Assembly: GCF_020748465.1 (NCBI RefSeq)
Contig: NZ_JAHZMP010000001.1
Coordinates: 682,001-746,000, forward strand
Origin: Terrisporobacter mayombei
GTDB lineage: Bacteria > Bacillota > Clostridia > Peptostreptococcales > Peptostreptococcaceae
Direction of reading: 5' to 3'
DNA length: 64,000 nt
Positions 27,982 through 37,023 of the stretch are shown piece by piece (within the stretch, counting starts at the first letter, position 1; each line of letters opens with the position of its first letter). The position numbers were made by a program, and so were the translations under genes. The notes beneath the pieces are model-generated. The model saw only the letters and a program-made list of their open reading frames with translations, was not told where the DNA came from and did no database searches.

Positions 27982-28006
27982 CCTATGGAGCAGAAAGCTT
28001 CATAGG
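27982..28006 (-). terminator. Intrinsic terminator after the CD1247-type gene
   Basis: CCTATGGAGC and GCTTCATAGG pair over 10 bp (one G-U pair) with a 5-nt loop. The minus strand continues in TTTTTT. Confidence 0.85.
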
Positions 28007-28031
28007 CAAAATATTTTAATAATTTTCTGTT

Positions 28032-28505
28032 CTATTTCTCTTCGTGATCTTCGCAGCTGCATACACATCCACAACAATCTTCATCTTCTTCTGATGATAA
28101 TATTATTGCTTGGCAGTTAGGGCAAATAACATCTACTGAATCATCAAATAATAGTTCTTCGTCTATGTCAACTAAATCGCCACAATTTGGGCATTCCATT
28201 TCTATGTAACTTAATTCATCTTCATCATCGTAATCTTCATCATCGTAGTCATCATAATCATCGTCAAAATCATCTTCGTCTTCTTCATATAATATGTCTT
28301 CTACATCTGATAAATCTTCGTCAACACTTTCAACATATTCCACTAACTCATCATAATCTTCTTGCATATCGTCTAATGTGTCAGCTAAGTTTTCAAGTAC
28401 ATCTATTATCTTGCATATCATTTTGCCTTCTTTAGTTTCGCTTTCTATTTCTAAACCTTCTGCCAAACCTCTTAAATATGCTACTTCTTCGCCTAGATAC
28501 TTCAT
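28032..28505 (-). CDS. Acidic zinc-ribbon protein of the CD1247 type
   Basis: The 157-residue protein begins MKYLGEEVAYLRGLAEGLEIE, the N-terminal domain named after C. difficile CD1247. An Asp/Glu/Tyr-only stretch follows (about 72-96). Then comes a zinc ribbon (CPNCGDL and CPNCQAI) and a Cys-rich tail (CCGCVCSC). It is cytoplasmic. No function is established. It has its own terminator and a GAGGTATT ribosome site. The extreme acidity may keep it soluble or mimic nucleic acid. Confidence 0.85.
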   Translation of the reverse strand: MKYLGEEVAYLRGLAEGLEIESETKEGKMICKIIDVLENLADTLDDMQEDYDELVEYVESVDEDLSDVEDILYEEDEDDFDDDYDDYDDEDYDDEDELSYIEMECPNCGDLVDIDEELLFDDSVDVICPNCQAIILSSEEDEDCCGCVCSCEDHEEK

Positions 28506-28540
28506 ATATTAATACCTCACTTTCATTTTATTTATAAACT

Positions 28541-28581
28541 AAAAGCTCATATATCATTATTATTGAGATATATAAGCTTTT
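28541..28581 (-). terminator. Intrinsic terminator of efp
   Basis: AAAAGCTCATATATC and GATATATAAGCTTTT pair over 15 bp with one mismatch. T-rich flanks exist on both strands. It is 15 nt past the efp stop. Confidence 0.7.
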
Positions 28582-28595
28582 TATACATTAAAATA

Positions 28596-29153
28596 TTAAA
28601 CTCTTGATAAATATTCACCAGTTCTAGTGTCTATTTTTATTTTGTCACCTTCATTTATAAATAAAGGTACTTGAACTACTGCACCTGTTTCAACTGTAGC
28701 TGACTTAGTTACGTTCGAAGCAGTATCTCCCTTTATTCCTGGCTCAGTTTCAGTTACTGTTAATTCTGCAAAGTTTGGAGCCTCTACTTGGAATGGTTGT
28801 CCTTGGTAGAATCTTATAGTTGCTACTTCGTTTTCTTTTAAGAATTTTATAGCATCTTCAACTTGCTCATAGTTTAAAGGTATTTGATCGTAAGTTTCTT
28901 CGTCCATGAAGTAGTATAATTCACCATCATCATATAAGTATTGCATTTGCTTAGTCTCTATTAATGCTTTTGGGAATTTATCACTTGGGTTGAAAGCTTC
29001 TTCTCTTATAGCTCCTGTTTTTAAGTTTTTGTATTTTGTTCTTACGAAAGCTGCACCTTTTCCTGGCTTAACGTGTTGGAAATCAACTATTAAACAAGGT
29101 TGTCCATCTTTTTCGAAAGTTACACCTTTTCTAAAATCTCCTGCTGTTACCAT
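28596..29153 (-). CDS. efp: Elongation factor P
   Basis: The open frame starts at 29234, but EF-P begins at [15 protein letters not shown], and GGAGGAACAG is right before this ATG, so 29153 is chosen (185 residues). The three OB-like domains are complete, with [12 protein letters not shown] at the modification loop (the Lys after PGKG) and the C-terminal [19 protein letters not shown] relieves ribosome stalling at polyproline. It is monocistronic. Confidence 0.98.
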   Translation of the reverse strand: MVTAGDFRKGVTFEKDGQPCLIVDFQHVKPGKGAAFVRTKYKNLKTGAIREEAFNPSDKFPKALIETKQMQYLYDDGELYYFMDEETYDQIPLNYEQVEDAIKFLKENEVATIRFYQGQPFQVEAPNFAELTVTETEPGIKGDTASNVTKSATVETGAVVQVPLFINEGDKIKIDTRTGEYLSRV

Positions 29154-29483
29154 ATCTGTTCCTCCATCTAAAAAATTTGTCATCATATATGTCTTGATGA
29201 TATCTATTAACTTCATCCCAATACATATCATCATATGAATTTAAATTTTTAATATACAATAACTTATTAAGTAAATTGCATATTTTTACAAAATAATTTT
29301 TTCTCTTAATATAATATCATACATTAAGTTATTTAAACAAGTTTTTAACTAACTACTTTATTATATTTTTATAATTTCTCTGTTTTTTATACTAAATCAC
29401 TTAATTCAAATAATGTTACTTTAGTAAAAATTTAATAAAAGCCTTTATTTACTTATAAAGTTACGTTTTTAGTGACTTATAAA
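29154..29483. other. 330-nt region between efp and aroD-aroK
   Basis: It holds a possible efp promoter (29311-29340) and, next to the aroD-aroK stop, an imperfect hairpin at 29453-29482 (12-bp stem with one bulge, no clear T run). No gene was seen. A frame extended upstream from efp has no ribosome site. Confidence 0.5.
29311..29340 (-). promoter_or_regulatory. Candidate efp promoter
   Basis: TTGTTT (complement of 29335-29340) and TATTAT (complement of 29311-29316) with an 18-nt spacer. Only a moderate match. Confidence 0.35.
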
Positions 29484-30764
29484 TCATAACTTATTTATTA
29501 TTTCTTCACAAATTTTTTCTATACTTTTATTATCTGTATTTATAATTATATCTGCTGCTTGCAAATATCTTTCTTCTCTTTTCTTCATTAAAGTTGATAT
29601 ATATTCTTCATTCATATTATCATTTAAAATTGGTCTATCTTTGCTATGTTTTACTCTTTTGTATATGATATTAGAACTTGCTGTAAGCAATATCACTTTT
29701 CCCATTTCTTTCATTAATTTAATATTTTCTTCCTTTATTACTATTCCCCCTCCACCGGAAATAATAATATTTTTTTCATTTGATAATTCTAATAAAACGT
29801 CTTTTTCACATTTTCTAAAATACTCTTCTCCATTAACAGAAAAAATCTTATCAATAGTTGTATTTTCTTTTCTTTCAATATATTGATCAGTATCAATGCT
29901 TTTCATTTTTAATACTTCACTTAGCTTTTTTGATACGGAACTCTTACCAGTTCCCATAAAACCAATTAGTATAATATTATTTTTTTGTAAATTAATTTCT
30001 TCCTTATAATACTTATTGATTATTTCCAGAGAAATATCTAAATCTTCAACTTCTATTTGCCCTGGCGCGGATGCTTTTGTTCCAGAAGCAAATGTTAAGC
30101 AAGAACCAAATATCTGACCGCTCATACGACTTATTATGCCCTTAGTTCCCATGGAAATAGTTATTATTGGAGTTTCATTATATTTTTCTTTCATTATACT
30201 AGTAACTTCTAATAATTTAATTACATCTATATAATCATTGGGCATAACTGCCAATTTTGGAATATCCCCATTTAGTTTTTGCATTTTTATTAAATCTTCA
30301 ATCATTTCACTTTTAGAAGGAGTCTTCTCAAAATCATGTTTAGAAATAATTACTTTAATATCATTATTATGAGCTATTTCAACTAATTCTTTTATTTTTT
30401 CATCTCCAACTCTAAGCTCTACATCAATAATATCAGTAAGTTTTTTTTCACATATGTTTTTATATAAATCTATATACTCATTTTCACTTATATTTATTTC
30501 TCCGCCTTCTTCTTTACTTCTGATAGTAAAAATCAAAGGCTTTTCATTCAAATTTTTTTTTATTTTATCTAACAAATCACATACTTTTGTAATATCTTTA
30601 ATATATTCATAAAAATCACATCTTAATTCTACAATATCTACATCCATAGAATATATTTTTTCGCATTCTTTTATTACTTCATTTTCACTTTTACCTACTA
30701 AAGATGTACAAATTTTAGGTTTGCCACAACCTAGTCTTATATTTTTAACTCTTACACACTTCAT
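29484..30764 (-). CDS. Fused type I 3-dehydroquinate dehydratase and shikimate kinase
   Basis: The ATG at 30764 follows GGAG; the 426-residue product is two enzymes in one chain. Residues 1 to about 250 are type I dehydroquinase: ELRCDFYE, the catalytic His in SKHDFEKTP, the Schiff-base Lys in IPKLAVMP, and MGTKGIISRMSGQIFG. Residues from about 260 are shikimate kinase: P-loop LIGFMGTGKSSVSKKL, DTDQYIE, FRKCE, the GGG loop and RPIL. Together they perform two non-adjacent steps of the shikimate pathway; aroE, the step between, lies at 36110. The domain order differs from the fungal AROM chain. The fusion is seen directly, with no stop or frame break between the domains. Confidence 0.95.
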   Translation of the reverse strand: MKCVRVKNIRLGCGKPKICTSLVGKSENEVIKECEKIYSMDVDIVELRCDFYEYIKDITKVCDLLDKIKKNLNEKPLIFTIRSKEEGGEINISENEYIDLYKNICEKKLTDIIDVELRVGDEKIKELVEIAHNNDIKVIISKHDFEKTPSKSEMIEDLIKMQKLNGDIPKLAVMPNDYIDVIKLLEVTSIMKEKYNETPIITISMGTKGIISRMSGQIFGSCLTFASGTKASAPGQIEVEDLDISLEIINKYYKEEINLQKNNIILIGFMGTGKSSVSKKLSEVLKMKSIDTDQYIERKENTTIDKIFSVNGEEYFRKCEKDVLLELSNEKNIIISGGGGIVIKEENIKLMKEMGKVILLTASSNIIYKRVKHSKDRPILNDNMNEEYISTLMKKREERYLQAADIIINTDNKSIEKICEEIINKL

Positions 30765-31010
30765 ATTATTCTCCATAAGTTCTATTTTTTAATCATATAC
30801 ATTTTAATTTAATTAGATTGTATACTATTATTCTACTATTTGAACACAATAAAACTAAATAAAATTTTTTTAACATAAAAATATAAGTAAATTATTGTAA
30901 AATACCATAATATATTGTAATTTATAATTAGAGATATGAGTCTCATATCTTTAATTTGTTTTTTGTTATGTGTTGTTTAAAAATGTTTATTTATGTGTGT
31001 ATGTAAACGG

Positions 31011-31063
31011 AAAAAGAGTTGTCTCAAAATGATTTTTAAATCATTAAAGGGATAGCTCTTTTT
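31011..31063. repeat. Long terminator-like hairpin without a gene
   Basis: AAAAAGAGTTGTCTC and GGGATAGCTCTTTTT pair over 15 positions as plus-strand RNA, with three G-U pairs. A second stem (AATGATTT with AAATCATT) sits inside. The wobble pairs favour the plus strand as the RNA strand. No plus-strand gene precedes it. Confidence 0.65.
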
Positions 31064-31157
31064 ACATTTTTCACATTAAATAGCGCATCGCATAGAGTTT
31101 GATCTTAGAACAAAGGTAATTATATGTTTTCCTAAATATTCATTAATTAAAATAAAA

Positions 31158-31186
31158 AGAAACCCAAGTATAGTTCTTAGGTTTCT
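31158..31186 (-). terminator. Intrinsic terminator of the flavoprotein gene
   Basis: AGAAACCCAAG and CTTAGGTTTCT pair with one mismatch, then the minus strand runs CTTTTTATTTT. It is 25 nt past the stop. Confidence 0.75.
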
Positions 31187-31211
31187 ATATACAAAGTTAA
31201 TTAATAACTTA

Positions 31212-33149
31212 TTATATTTCTCTTGCCACGTCTACTGCCTCTTTAACACAATTCAATGCTCTTCTAGCTTTAATTGCGTCTCCTATTATATGATAAGGTA
31301 TATTATTTTCATCACAATATTGTGATATTTCCTTATGATCACGAGCTCTTGAACCTATTGATACAACTGTATAATCACAAGGTATTTCTTCTAAAACACC
31401 CTGTTTATCAATAGTAATTGAATTCTCTTTTATTTCTACACATTTAGCATTAGTTATAGTAGTTATTCCTTCTTCATATAAATTCTCCATTACACAAATC
31501 TTACGAAGTTGGCCTAAATCTTTGGCTACTTCATTTAACATTTCAACAGCAGTAATCTTTCCAACTTTACCTGATAGATACTCAGCAACTTCAAGACCTA
31601 CTAATCCACCCCCTACTACTACTACATTCCCCTCTATTTTAACTTTCCCAGCTAATACATTATGAGAGTTTGTAACATTAGCTAAATCAGAGCCAGGTAT
31701 ATTTAGTTTTATTGGAGAAGATCCTACTGCTACTATAACTTCATCTGGATTTACACTTTTAATTACTTCAGGTGTTACCTTTGTAGAAAGTCTAATTTCA
31801 ATACCTGCTTTCTTACATTCTTCTCCCATATGGATAGCTGCCAATTTCATTTCTTCCTTCCTTGGTGCTGCTCCAGCTAATACAAATTGACCTCCTAATG
31901 AATCACTAGCCTCACATATTACCGGAATATGTCCTCTTTCTTTTAAAGTAATTGCAGCTTGTAGCCCTGAAACTCCTCCACCAATAATCAGTACCTTTTT
32001 AGGTTTTTCAGTTCTTCTTAATTCATATTCCTTCTCTCTTCCTAAAGCTGGGTTTCTTAAGCAGGTTATAAAAGGAACATCTTTGGAATTAAATCCATCA
32101 TAGCATCCTTGGTTACATCCAACACAACGTATAATGCTATCAGCTTTTCCTTTCATAGCTTTGTTACAAAACTCTGGATCTGCAAGTTGTCCTCTTCCTA
32201 TAACAACCATATCCGCTTTGCAGTCCTTAATAATTTCATCAGCTTGCTCTGGATCATTTATTCTGCCTACAGCAACTGTTACTAAACCAGTCTCATTCTT
32301 TATTCTTGTTGCATTATCAACATTAAATCCTCTTGGTAAATCTACTGGTGGTACTTCATATTTAATAGCTGCACTTGAAAAGTTTCCTCTTGAAACATCA
32401 ACTACATCTACACCTGCATTCTTAGATAATTTACAAAATTCAATTACTTCTTCAATAGTTAAACCATCTTCAACATAATCATCAAATGCATCTATTCTCA
32501 TAAATAGTGGCATATCTTCAGGTATATTATTACGTATAGATTCTATACATTCTAATAAAAATCTTGAACGATTTTCAAAAGACCCACCATACTCATCTCT
32601 TCTTTTATTAAATGCCTTACTTAAGAAAGAATGTGGAGTATAGTTGTGCCCTGCATGGAACTCAACCGTATCAAACCCTACTTCTACTGCACGCTTTGCT
32701 GCTGTTCCAAAAGCTTCAACAGCTTCTTTGATTATTTCTATACTAGCTCCTGGTATTACATAATCAGGAGATGCTTGAAAGTCAGTAGGCAATACAACCA
32801 TTGCACTTGAATCCCCAAATAATACTGCTGATCCTCCTAACCATAATTGAGCACCAATCAATCCACCTTCCTTATGAATTGCATCAACTAATTTCTTCAT
32901 TCCTGGAATGTATTTATCATCAGACAAAGCTAAAAAATTCTTTGGTGATGATTTACTGTATACAGAACATACTTCTGTAAAGTTTAAACCATTTCCACCT
33001 TTTGCTCTGGCTACATGATAATCAATTAGTTGATCAGTTACATAGCTATCTCCATTAAGCATTTTTGTCCCCATAGCAGGAAATATAACCCTATTTTTTA
33101 TTTCCAATCCCCTTATTTTTATAGAGTTAAATAAATGATTATAATACAT
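31212..33149 (-). CDS. NADH:flavin oxidoreductase of the 2-enoate reductase type
   Basis: This 645-residue protein joins an old-yellow-enzyme FMN barrel (about 1-330, with QLWLGGSA, FHAGHNYTPHSFLS and GRGQLADPEFCNKA), a 4Fe-4S motif (CVGCNQGCYDG and a later Cys), and FAD/NADH-binding domains (VLIIGGGVSGLQAAITL, then VVVVGGGLVGLEVAEYL). The architecture is that of 2-enoate reductase, 2,4-dienoyl-CoA reductase and BaiCD/BaiH. Such enzymes reduce activated C=C bonds in anaerobic metabolism, but the substrate is not readable from sequence. A TetR regulator gene is directly upstream and probably controls it. Confidence 0.9.
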   Translation of the reverse strand: MYYNHLFNSIKIRGLEIKNRVIFPAMGTKMLNGDSYVTDQLIDYHVARAKGGNGLNFTEVCSVYSKSSPKNFLALSDDKYIPGMKKLVDAIHKEGGLIGAQLWLGGSAVLFGDSSAMVVLPTDFQASPDYVIPGASIEIIKEAVEAFGTAAKRAVEVGFDTVEFHAGHNYTPHSFLSKAFNKRRDEYGGSFENRSRFLLECIESIRNNIPEDMPLFMRIDAFDDYVEDGLTIEEVIEFCKLSKNAGVDVVDVSRGNFSSAAIKYEVPPVDLPRGFNVDNATRIKNETGLVTVAVGRINDPEQADEIIKDCKADMVVIGRGQLADPEFCNKAMKGKADSIIRCVGCNQGCYDGFNSKDVPFITCLRNPALGREKEYELRRTEKPKKVLIIGGGVSGLQAAITLKERGHIPVICEASDSLGGQFVLAGAAPRKEEMKLAAIHMGEECKKAGIEIRLSTKVTPEVIKSVNPDEVIVAVGSSPIKLNIPGSDLANVTNSHNVLAGKVKIEGNVVVVGGGLVGLEVAEYLSGKVGKITAVEMLNEVAKDLGQLRKICVMENLYEEGITTITNAKCVEIKENSITIDKQGVLEEIPCDYTVVSIGSRARDHKEISQYCDENNIPYHIIGDAIKARRALNCVKEAVDVAREI

Positions 33150-33268
33150 AATATCCCCCTTAAAATTTATTTTTTATCAAATTAAGATTCTTGTTTTATT
33201 TTATTATATTCCATCACTTTGATTTAATCAATATGTTTCAAACAAAATGTTTTAATACTGTAAAAAAA

Positions 33269-33298
33269 GAATATATCTACACTTTTGTAAATATATTC
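33269..33298 (-). terminator. Intrinsic terminator of the TetR gene
   Basis: GAATATAT and ATATATTC pair with a 14-nt loop, followed on the minus strand by TTTTTTT. Located 12 nt past the stop. Confidence 0.7.
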
Positions 33299-33310
33299 TC
33301 ACTTACCAAC

Positions 33311-33895
33311 TTAATTATTTTTTAGTATATTCAATATATATCTTATATACTCTATTCTTTTATCTTTATCATTTATCAATTCATTTTTTAAGTCTTCTGT
33401 ATTAAGATCACTAGTAGGATAAATAATTGATGATAAAAATACCATCTTTGCATATGTAAATTTATTTTCAGATATTTTAATTACTTTTTTTAAAACTCTA
33501 TCTAACTTTTTATTTAAAGATTCTGTGATATCTATTATTTCTCTTGATATTTCTTCATCTTCACCAGCCTTAGTAGCTTCCTTTTGCATTACAAGCACTC
33601 CTGGATATCTTAATGCATATTCCATTATTTCATTAGTACACAGGATTAACTTTTCTTCATCACTAAGCTGTTCATTATCAAGCTTGGAATAAGCTAAAAT
33701 TGTGTTCTGAATATAAAATCTTTGAACATTTTTTATCATTTCATCTTTACTTCTAAAATAATAATTTATTGCACTTACATTTACTTCTGCTTCCTTTGCT
33801 ATTGTCCTAATTGGAACATTTAATGAACCATTCTTTCCAAAAAGATATAATGCACTATCTAAAATTTTTTCTTCTATATTTTTAAGTTCTCTCAC
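33311..33895 (-). CDS. TetR-family transcriptional regulator
   Basis: 194 residues from a GTG start with AGAGGTGA. The helix-turn-helix is at about residues 25-50 (NVPIRTIAKEAEVNVSAINYYFRSKDEM). The C-terminal half is helical and would bind a ligand. It lies 160 nt upstream of the enoate-reductase-like gene in the same direction, with a terminator between them, so it is likely a local regulator of that gene. Confidence 0.93.
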   Translation of the reverse strand: MRELKNIEEKILDSALYLFGKNGSLNVPIRTIAKEAEVNVSAINYYFRSKDEMIKNVQRFYIQNTILAYSKLDNEQLSDEEKLILCTNEIMEYALRYPGVLVMQKEATKAGEDEEISREIIDITESLNKKLDRVLKKVIKISENKFTYAKMVFLSSIIYPTSDLNTEDLKNELINDKDKRIEYIRYILNILKNN

Positions 33896-34154
33896 TTTTT
33901 CACCTCTTATAAGAAATTTAAATTTATACCTTTTAATTTTATAACTATATTATATTTTCAATCAAACTATTTATATTTATAGCTTTTTACTATATTAACA
34001 TTCACAAATAATATTATATCATAAGACTATTTATGAAAATTACTTTTCTATATACTAACATCAATTCATTGTTGTCAAACCAATCATAACTATATAATAT
34101 CCACTAAAGCAGCATCATACAAATTAGTACTGCACTTTGTAATTGTTTTATCAC

Positions 34155-34190
34155 ATGAAAATAGGACGATTAATATCGTCCTATTTTCAT
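34155..34190 (-). terminator. Strong hairpin at the end of the pilin cluster
   Basis: ATGAAAATAGGACGAT and ATCGTCCTATTTTCAT are a perfect 16-bp stem around taat, directly after the last pilin stop. The U run is short on the minus strand, so it is a probable rather than certain terminator. Confidence 0.65.
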
Positions 34191-34712
34191 TCAAAAGTTT
34201 TTTATATAAGATTTAAAAGTCGTTTCATATTTTTCATCATTTTTACTTAAATTAAGTTTGACAGATATCTTATTATTTTCTATCATTACAGATATAAAAT
34301 CAACGTAGTCACCTATTTCATACCCTCCAGTTTCACTATTTCCACTACTATTTAGCGTATTTATAAACAGTTTTTTATTGCTCTTATAACTTATTTCCTT
34401 ATCTTTTACATTTCTATATTGATTTTTATATTTACACTTCATTGAATTAATTTTTTTATAAGATGAAGTATCTCCGTTTATGGTATTTCCATTCAAATCA
34501 CGTATACTTATAATTCCATCACTATTTTCTATAACTTTATTAATTTGATAACACATTTCTTCACCTTGTTCATATAATTCAACATTGTCTTCAATAGTTT
34601 TTTTATATTTATTACTAAAAAATAAAAATGAATATAAGCTTAAAGAAATAGTAACTATAATAAATAAAGATATTATGCTTTCTAAAAGCAAGTAACCTTT
34701 TCTACTTTTCAT
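34191..34712 (-). CDS. Minor pilin, PilW/GspJ-like
   Basis: 173 residues starting with a class III prepilin leader, MKSRKG, then YLLLESIISLFIIV. The Gly before the cut, Glu at +5 and the hydrophobic helix are all present, so it should be processed by a prepilin peptidase and inserted in a pseudopilus or type IV pilus. The globular part is not recognised. It overlaps the preceding pilin by 11 nt and is the last of four. Confidence 0.85.
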   Translation of the reverse strand: MKSRKGYLLLESIISLFIIVTISLSLYSFLFFSNKYKKTIEDNVELYEQGEEMCYQINKVIENSDGIISIRDLNGNTINGDTSSYKKINSMKCKYKNQYRNVKDKEISYKSNKKLFINTLNSSGNSETGGYEIGDYVDFISVMIENNKISVKLNLSKNDEKYETTFKSYIKNF

Positions 34713-35153
34713 ATATTCCCTCTTTGTATAGCACTCTTCCGCTTACTGGCACTATTGTAATATATTTATACTTATCACCTTTATTAATGCTTATAGTTCC
34801 ACCACCATTTTTATATAGACCACTCGTATAAAAAGATATTAAGGAATTGTTCTGGCCTATTGGAAAGTTTAAATTTACATTCTTAGGTAAATACAATCTT
34901 TTGTCTTCTTTTTTATTTTTATGTAAAATATAAGACCATTTGTTATTTTCATTTAAAAACCTAATATAAACATTAGTATTGTTTAACATATTCTCTCTTC
35001 TTACATAACGTATGTCTGAACATAACTCTCTCGCAAAAATTTCCATTTTATAATTATCACCTTCGTATTTCATAAAGCAAATACTAGATAAGATGACTAT
35101 TATACTTATTGTTACTATAAGTTCAAGCGTACTCACATTCCTTCTCGCTTCAT
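34702..35153 (-). pseudogene. Minor pilin, GspH/FimT-like, with leader out of frame by 2 nt
   Basis: An ATG at 35153, with GAGGAG upstream, reads MKREGM then stop. Two bases on, the other frame reads STLELIVTISIIVILSS and continues for 144 codons to 34702. MKREG|MSTLE is a perfect prepilin leader with Glu at +5, so the split is best explained by an extra TG (ATG-TG-AGT) that breaks the frame. The downstream frame can start only from a GTG at 35136, which would lack the leader. The rest has GspH-like features, with a beta-rich domain. It could be a phase-variable gene, a decayed gene or a read error. Confidence 0.75.
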
Positions 35154-35156
35154 ATA

Positions 35157-35756
35157 TTATTTCTCCTCGTAATTATACAACATAATCAAATCACCTTCAT
35201 TTATTTCAGCAATTTCATCCTCAGTATTTTCAACATTAACTTCCATATTTAAATCTTCTTCTTCATTCATATTTGATTCTTCTAAATTTTTCTCTGTTTT
35301 CCCAAACCAAGGATTTTTAATTTTCACACTTATCAGTGCATATTTATCATGATTATTAATTTTACTTTTTGTTGAAATTTTATAATGAATGTATTCTTTT
35401 GTAGACAAACTATTATCAAAAGCCATATCTATAGTTCTATTTGTAAGGCCTGTATTTTCAATTTTCTTTACTTTATTTATAAATATTGCGCTATTATTTT
35501 TAGTTAAATAATTATAAAATTCATCTTCTCTTTCCGTGTTTTCCATAGCATATTTAACTTCTTTAAGCATATTACTATAAATAAGTTCAATAACTCCAAG
35601 ATTTTCTTCCTTAAGCTTTTCAGTTTTATATTCTAACTCACTGATTCTGTTATTACTTAAAATCAAACTGGAACATGTAATACATATTAAACTAATTATT
35701 GTAAATGTAATAACAGACATAATTAAAATTGAACCTTTACTCTTTCTTTGTAACAT
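35157..35756 (-). CDS. Minor pilin, PilX/GspK-like
   Basis: 199 residues beginning MLQRKSKGSILIMSVITFTIISLI. The Gly-Ser cut site and the hydrophobic helix are present, but Glu at +5 is replaced by Met, as in tip-type minor pilins of the GspK/PilX group. The C-terminal third is very acidic (EEEDLNMEVNVENTEDEIAE by segment). It overlaps the upstream pilin by 20 nt, so it depends on translational coupling; no separate ribosome site is clear. Confidence 0.75.
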   Translation of the reverse strand: MLQRKSKGSILIMSVITFTIISLICITCSSLILSNNRISELEYKTEKLKEENLGVIELIYSNMLKEVKYAMENTEREDEFYNYLTKNNSAIFINKVKKIENTGLTNRTIDMAFDNSLSTKEYIHYKISTKSKINNHDKYALISVKIKNPWFGKTEKNLEESNMNEEEDLNMEVNVENTEDEIAEINEGDLIMLYNYEEK

Positions 35757-36093
35757 AAGTATTAAGTTCCATTTCTCTATTATTATCTGATACTTTAACT
35801 CTTAAATCATAACAATTATAATAACTAATTGGAGTAACTGAAGTTTTTATTTTAAAATTGTTCACCGTTTGCTCTGCATCATATCTGTCTGTATTAGTAC
35901 TCATTTTTATTTTATTTCTTTCATCTTCGATTTTTTCTTTAGCTATATATAACATCTGTCTATTATGATTATTTTTCTTAAGCAAAATAATATTATTATG
36001 CAATGTTGATGTGATTATAAATACTATCATACTAACAATAAATAAGCTTATTACACATTCTAAAGTTGTGAATCCTTTTCTTTTAATCCTCAT
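35737..36093 (-). CDS. Minor pilin, PilV/GspI-like
   Basis: About 118 residues with the leader MRIKRKG and mature start FTTLECVISLFIVSMIV, a good prepilin helix with Glu at +5. GGAAGG is 3 nt before the ATG. It is the first of four pilin-type genes and follows aroE by 16 nt. No assembly ATPase, inner-membrane platform or prepilin peptidase gene is in the window, so the set must use machinery encoded elsewhere. Confidence 0.85.
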   Translation of the reverse strand: MRIKRKGFTTLECVISLFIVSMIVFIITSTLHNNIILLKKNNHNRQMLYIAKEKIEDERNKIKMSTNTDRYDAEQTVNNFKIKTSVTPISYYNCYDLRVKVSDNNREMELNTYVTKKE

Positions 36094-36109
36094 CACCCTT
36101 CCTAAATTT

Positions 36110-36964
36110 TTACTTTAGTGAATTGAAATATATATTCTTTATTTCTTCAAGATCATCCTCACTCGCTTTTATATTTTCCCATATTTCATAAGCTAATAAT
36201 CCTTGATTAATTAACATATTAATGCCATAAACAACCTTTAAATTATTATTTTTAGCCCAAGATAATAATTTAGTTTCATAAGGCTTGTATACAATATCAC
36301 AAACTAGTAAATTTTTAGGTGGATTTATATTAACATCTATTGGACAGTCCTTAGATCCCATACCTATAGGCGTAGTATTAATTAAAATATCAAAGCTTTT
36401 CAAATCATTTTCTTCTACTGGATTTGTGTCATAATCGGCTTTTAATAAGAAATTACTATTAATTAAGTTACAAATATTCTTTGCATTTTCTTCACTTCTA
36501 TTTCTAATTTCAATATAAGAAACTTCTTTGTTAGCCAATTCTACTGCTATACTTCTACAAGCTCCTCCAGCCCCTAAAATGATTATTTTTTTATCTTTTA
36601 AATCATAACCTTCATCTGTTAAAGATTTTATAAATCCTATACCATCTGTGTTATAGCCTACTAATTCATTATTTACATTTTTTATTGTGTTTACAGCTCC
36701 TATAAGTAGTGCATTTTTGTCTACTTTATCTAGGTATGGGATTATATCTACTTTATAAGGAATTGTTACATTACAACCTTTCATATTAAAAGTTTTTATA
36801 CTTTGTGCTGCATTTTCTAAGTTATTTTTTTCTATTTCAAAACACATATAAATATTATTTTTTTTATATTTTTGTGATAAGTAATTATGTATGCTTGGTG
36901 AAAAACTTTGGCTTACTGGTTGTCCAAAAAGACCTATTAATTTTGTGTTAGAATTTATATTCAT
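36110..36964 (-). CDS. aroE: Shikimate dehydrogenase
   Basis: 284 residues with the shikimate-binding SQSFSPSIHN, catalytic Lys in NVTIPYKVD, the NADP loop ILGAGGACRSIAVEL, and GINMLINQG at the C terminus. It reduces 3-dehydroshikimate with NADPH, the step between the two activities of the fused enzyme at 29484-30764. The ribosome site is AAAGGAG. Four pilin genes follow closely, an unusual partnership with no clear reason. Confidence 0.96.
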   Translation of the reverse strand: MNINSNTKLIGLFGQPVSQSFSPSIHNYLSQKYKKNNIYMCFEIEKNNLENAAQSIKTFNMKGCNVTIPYKVDIIPYLDKVDKNALLIGAVNTIKNVNNELVGYNTDGIGFIKSLTDEGYDLKDKKIIILGAGGACRSIAVELANKEVSYIEIRNRSEENAKNICNLINSNFLLKADYDTNPVEENDLKSFDILINTTPIGMGSKDCPIDVNINPPKNLLVCDIVYKPYETKLLSWAKNNNLKVVYGINMLINQGLLAYEIWENIKASEDDLEEIKNIYFNSLK

Positions 36965-37023
36965 AGTAGCTCCTTTATTATGTTTATTATCATATCTTTA
37001 GTAATTTATACGTCTTATTTTAA

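Larger units (their letters stand above)
30765..31211. other. 447-nt intergenic region upstream of aroD-aroK
   Basis: AT-rich with no protein gene. It contains a short palindrome AGATATGAGTCTCATATCT (30933-30951), a long terminator-like hairpin (31011-31063) not attached to a visible gene, and the terminator of the flavoprotein gene (31158-31186). An unannotated small RNA is possible. Confidence 0.55.

Noticed and set aside
28032..28505. RNA polymerase delta-like subunit (acidic tail)
   Set aside because: The N-terminal domain is not the RpoE type, and a zinc ribbon follows the acidic stretch.
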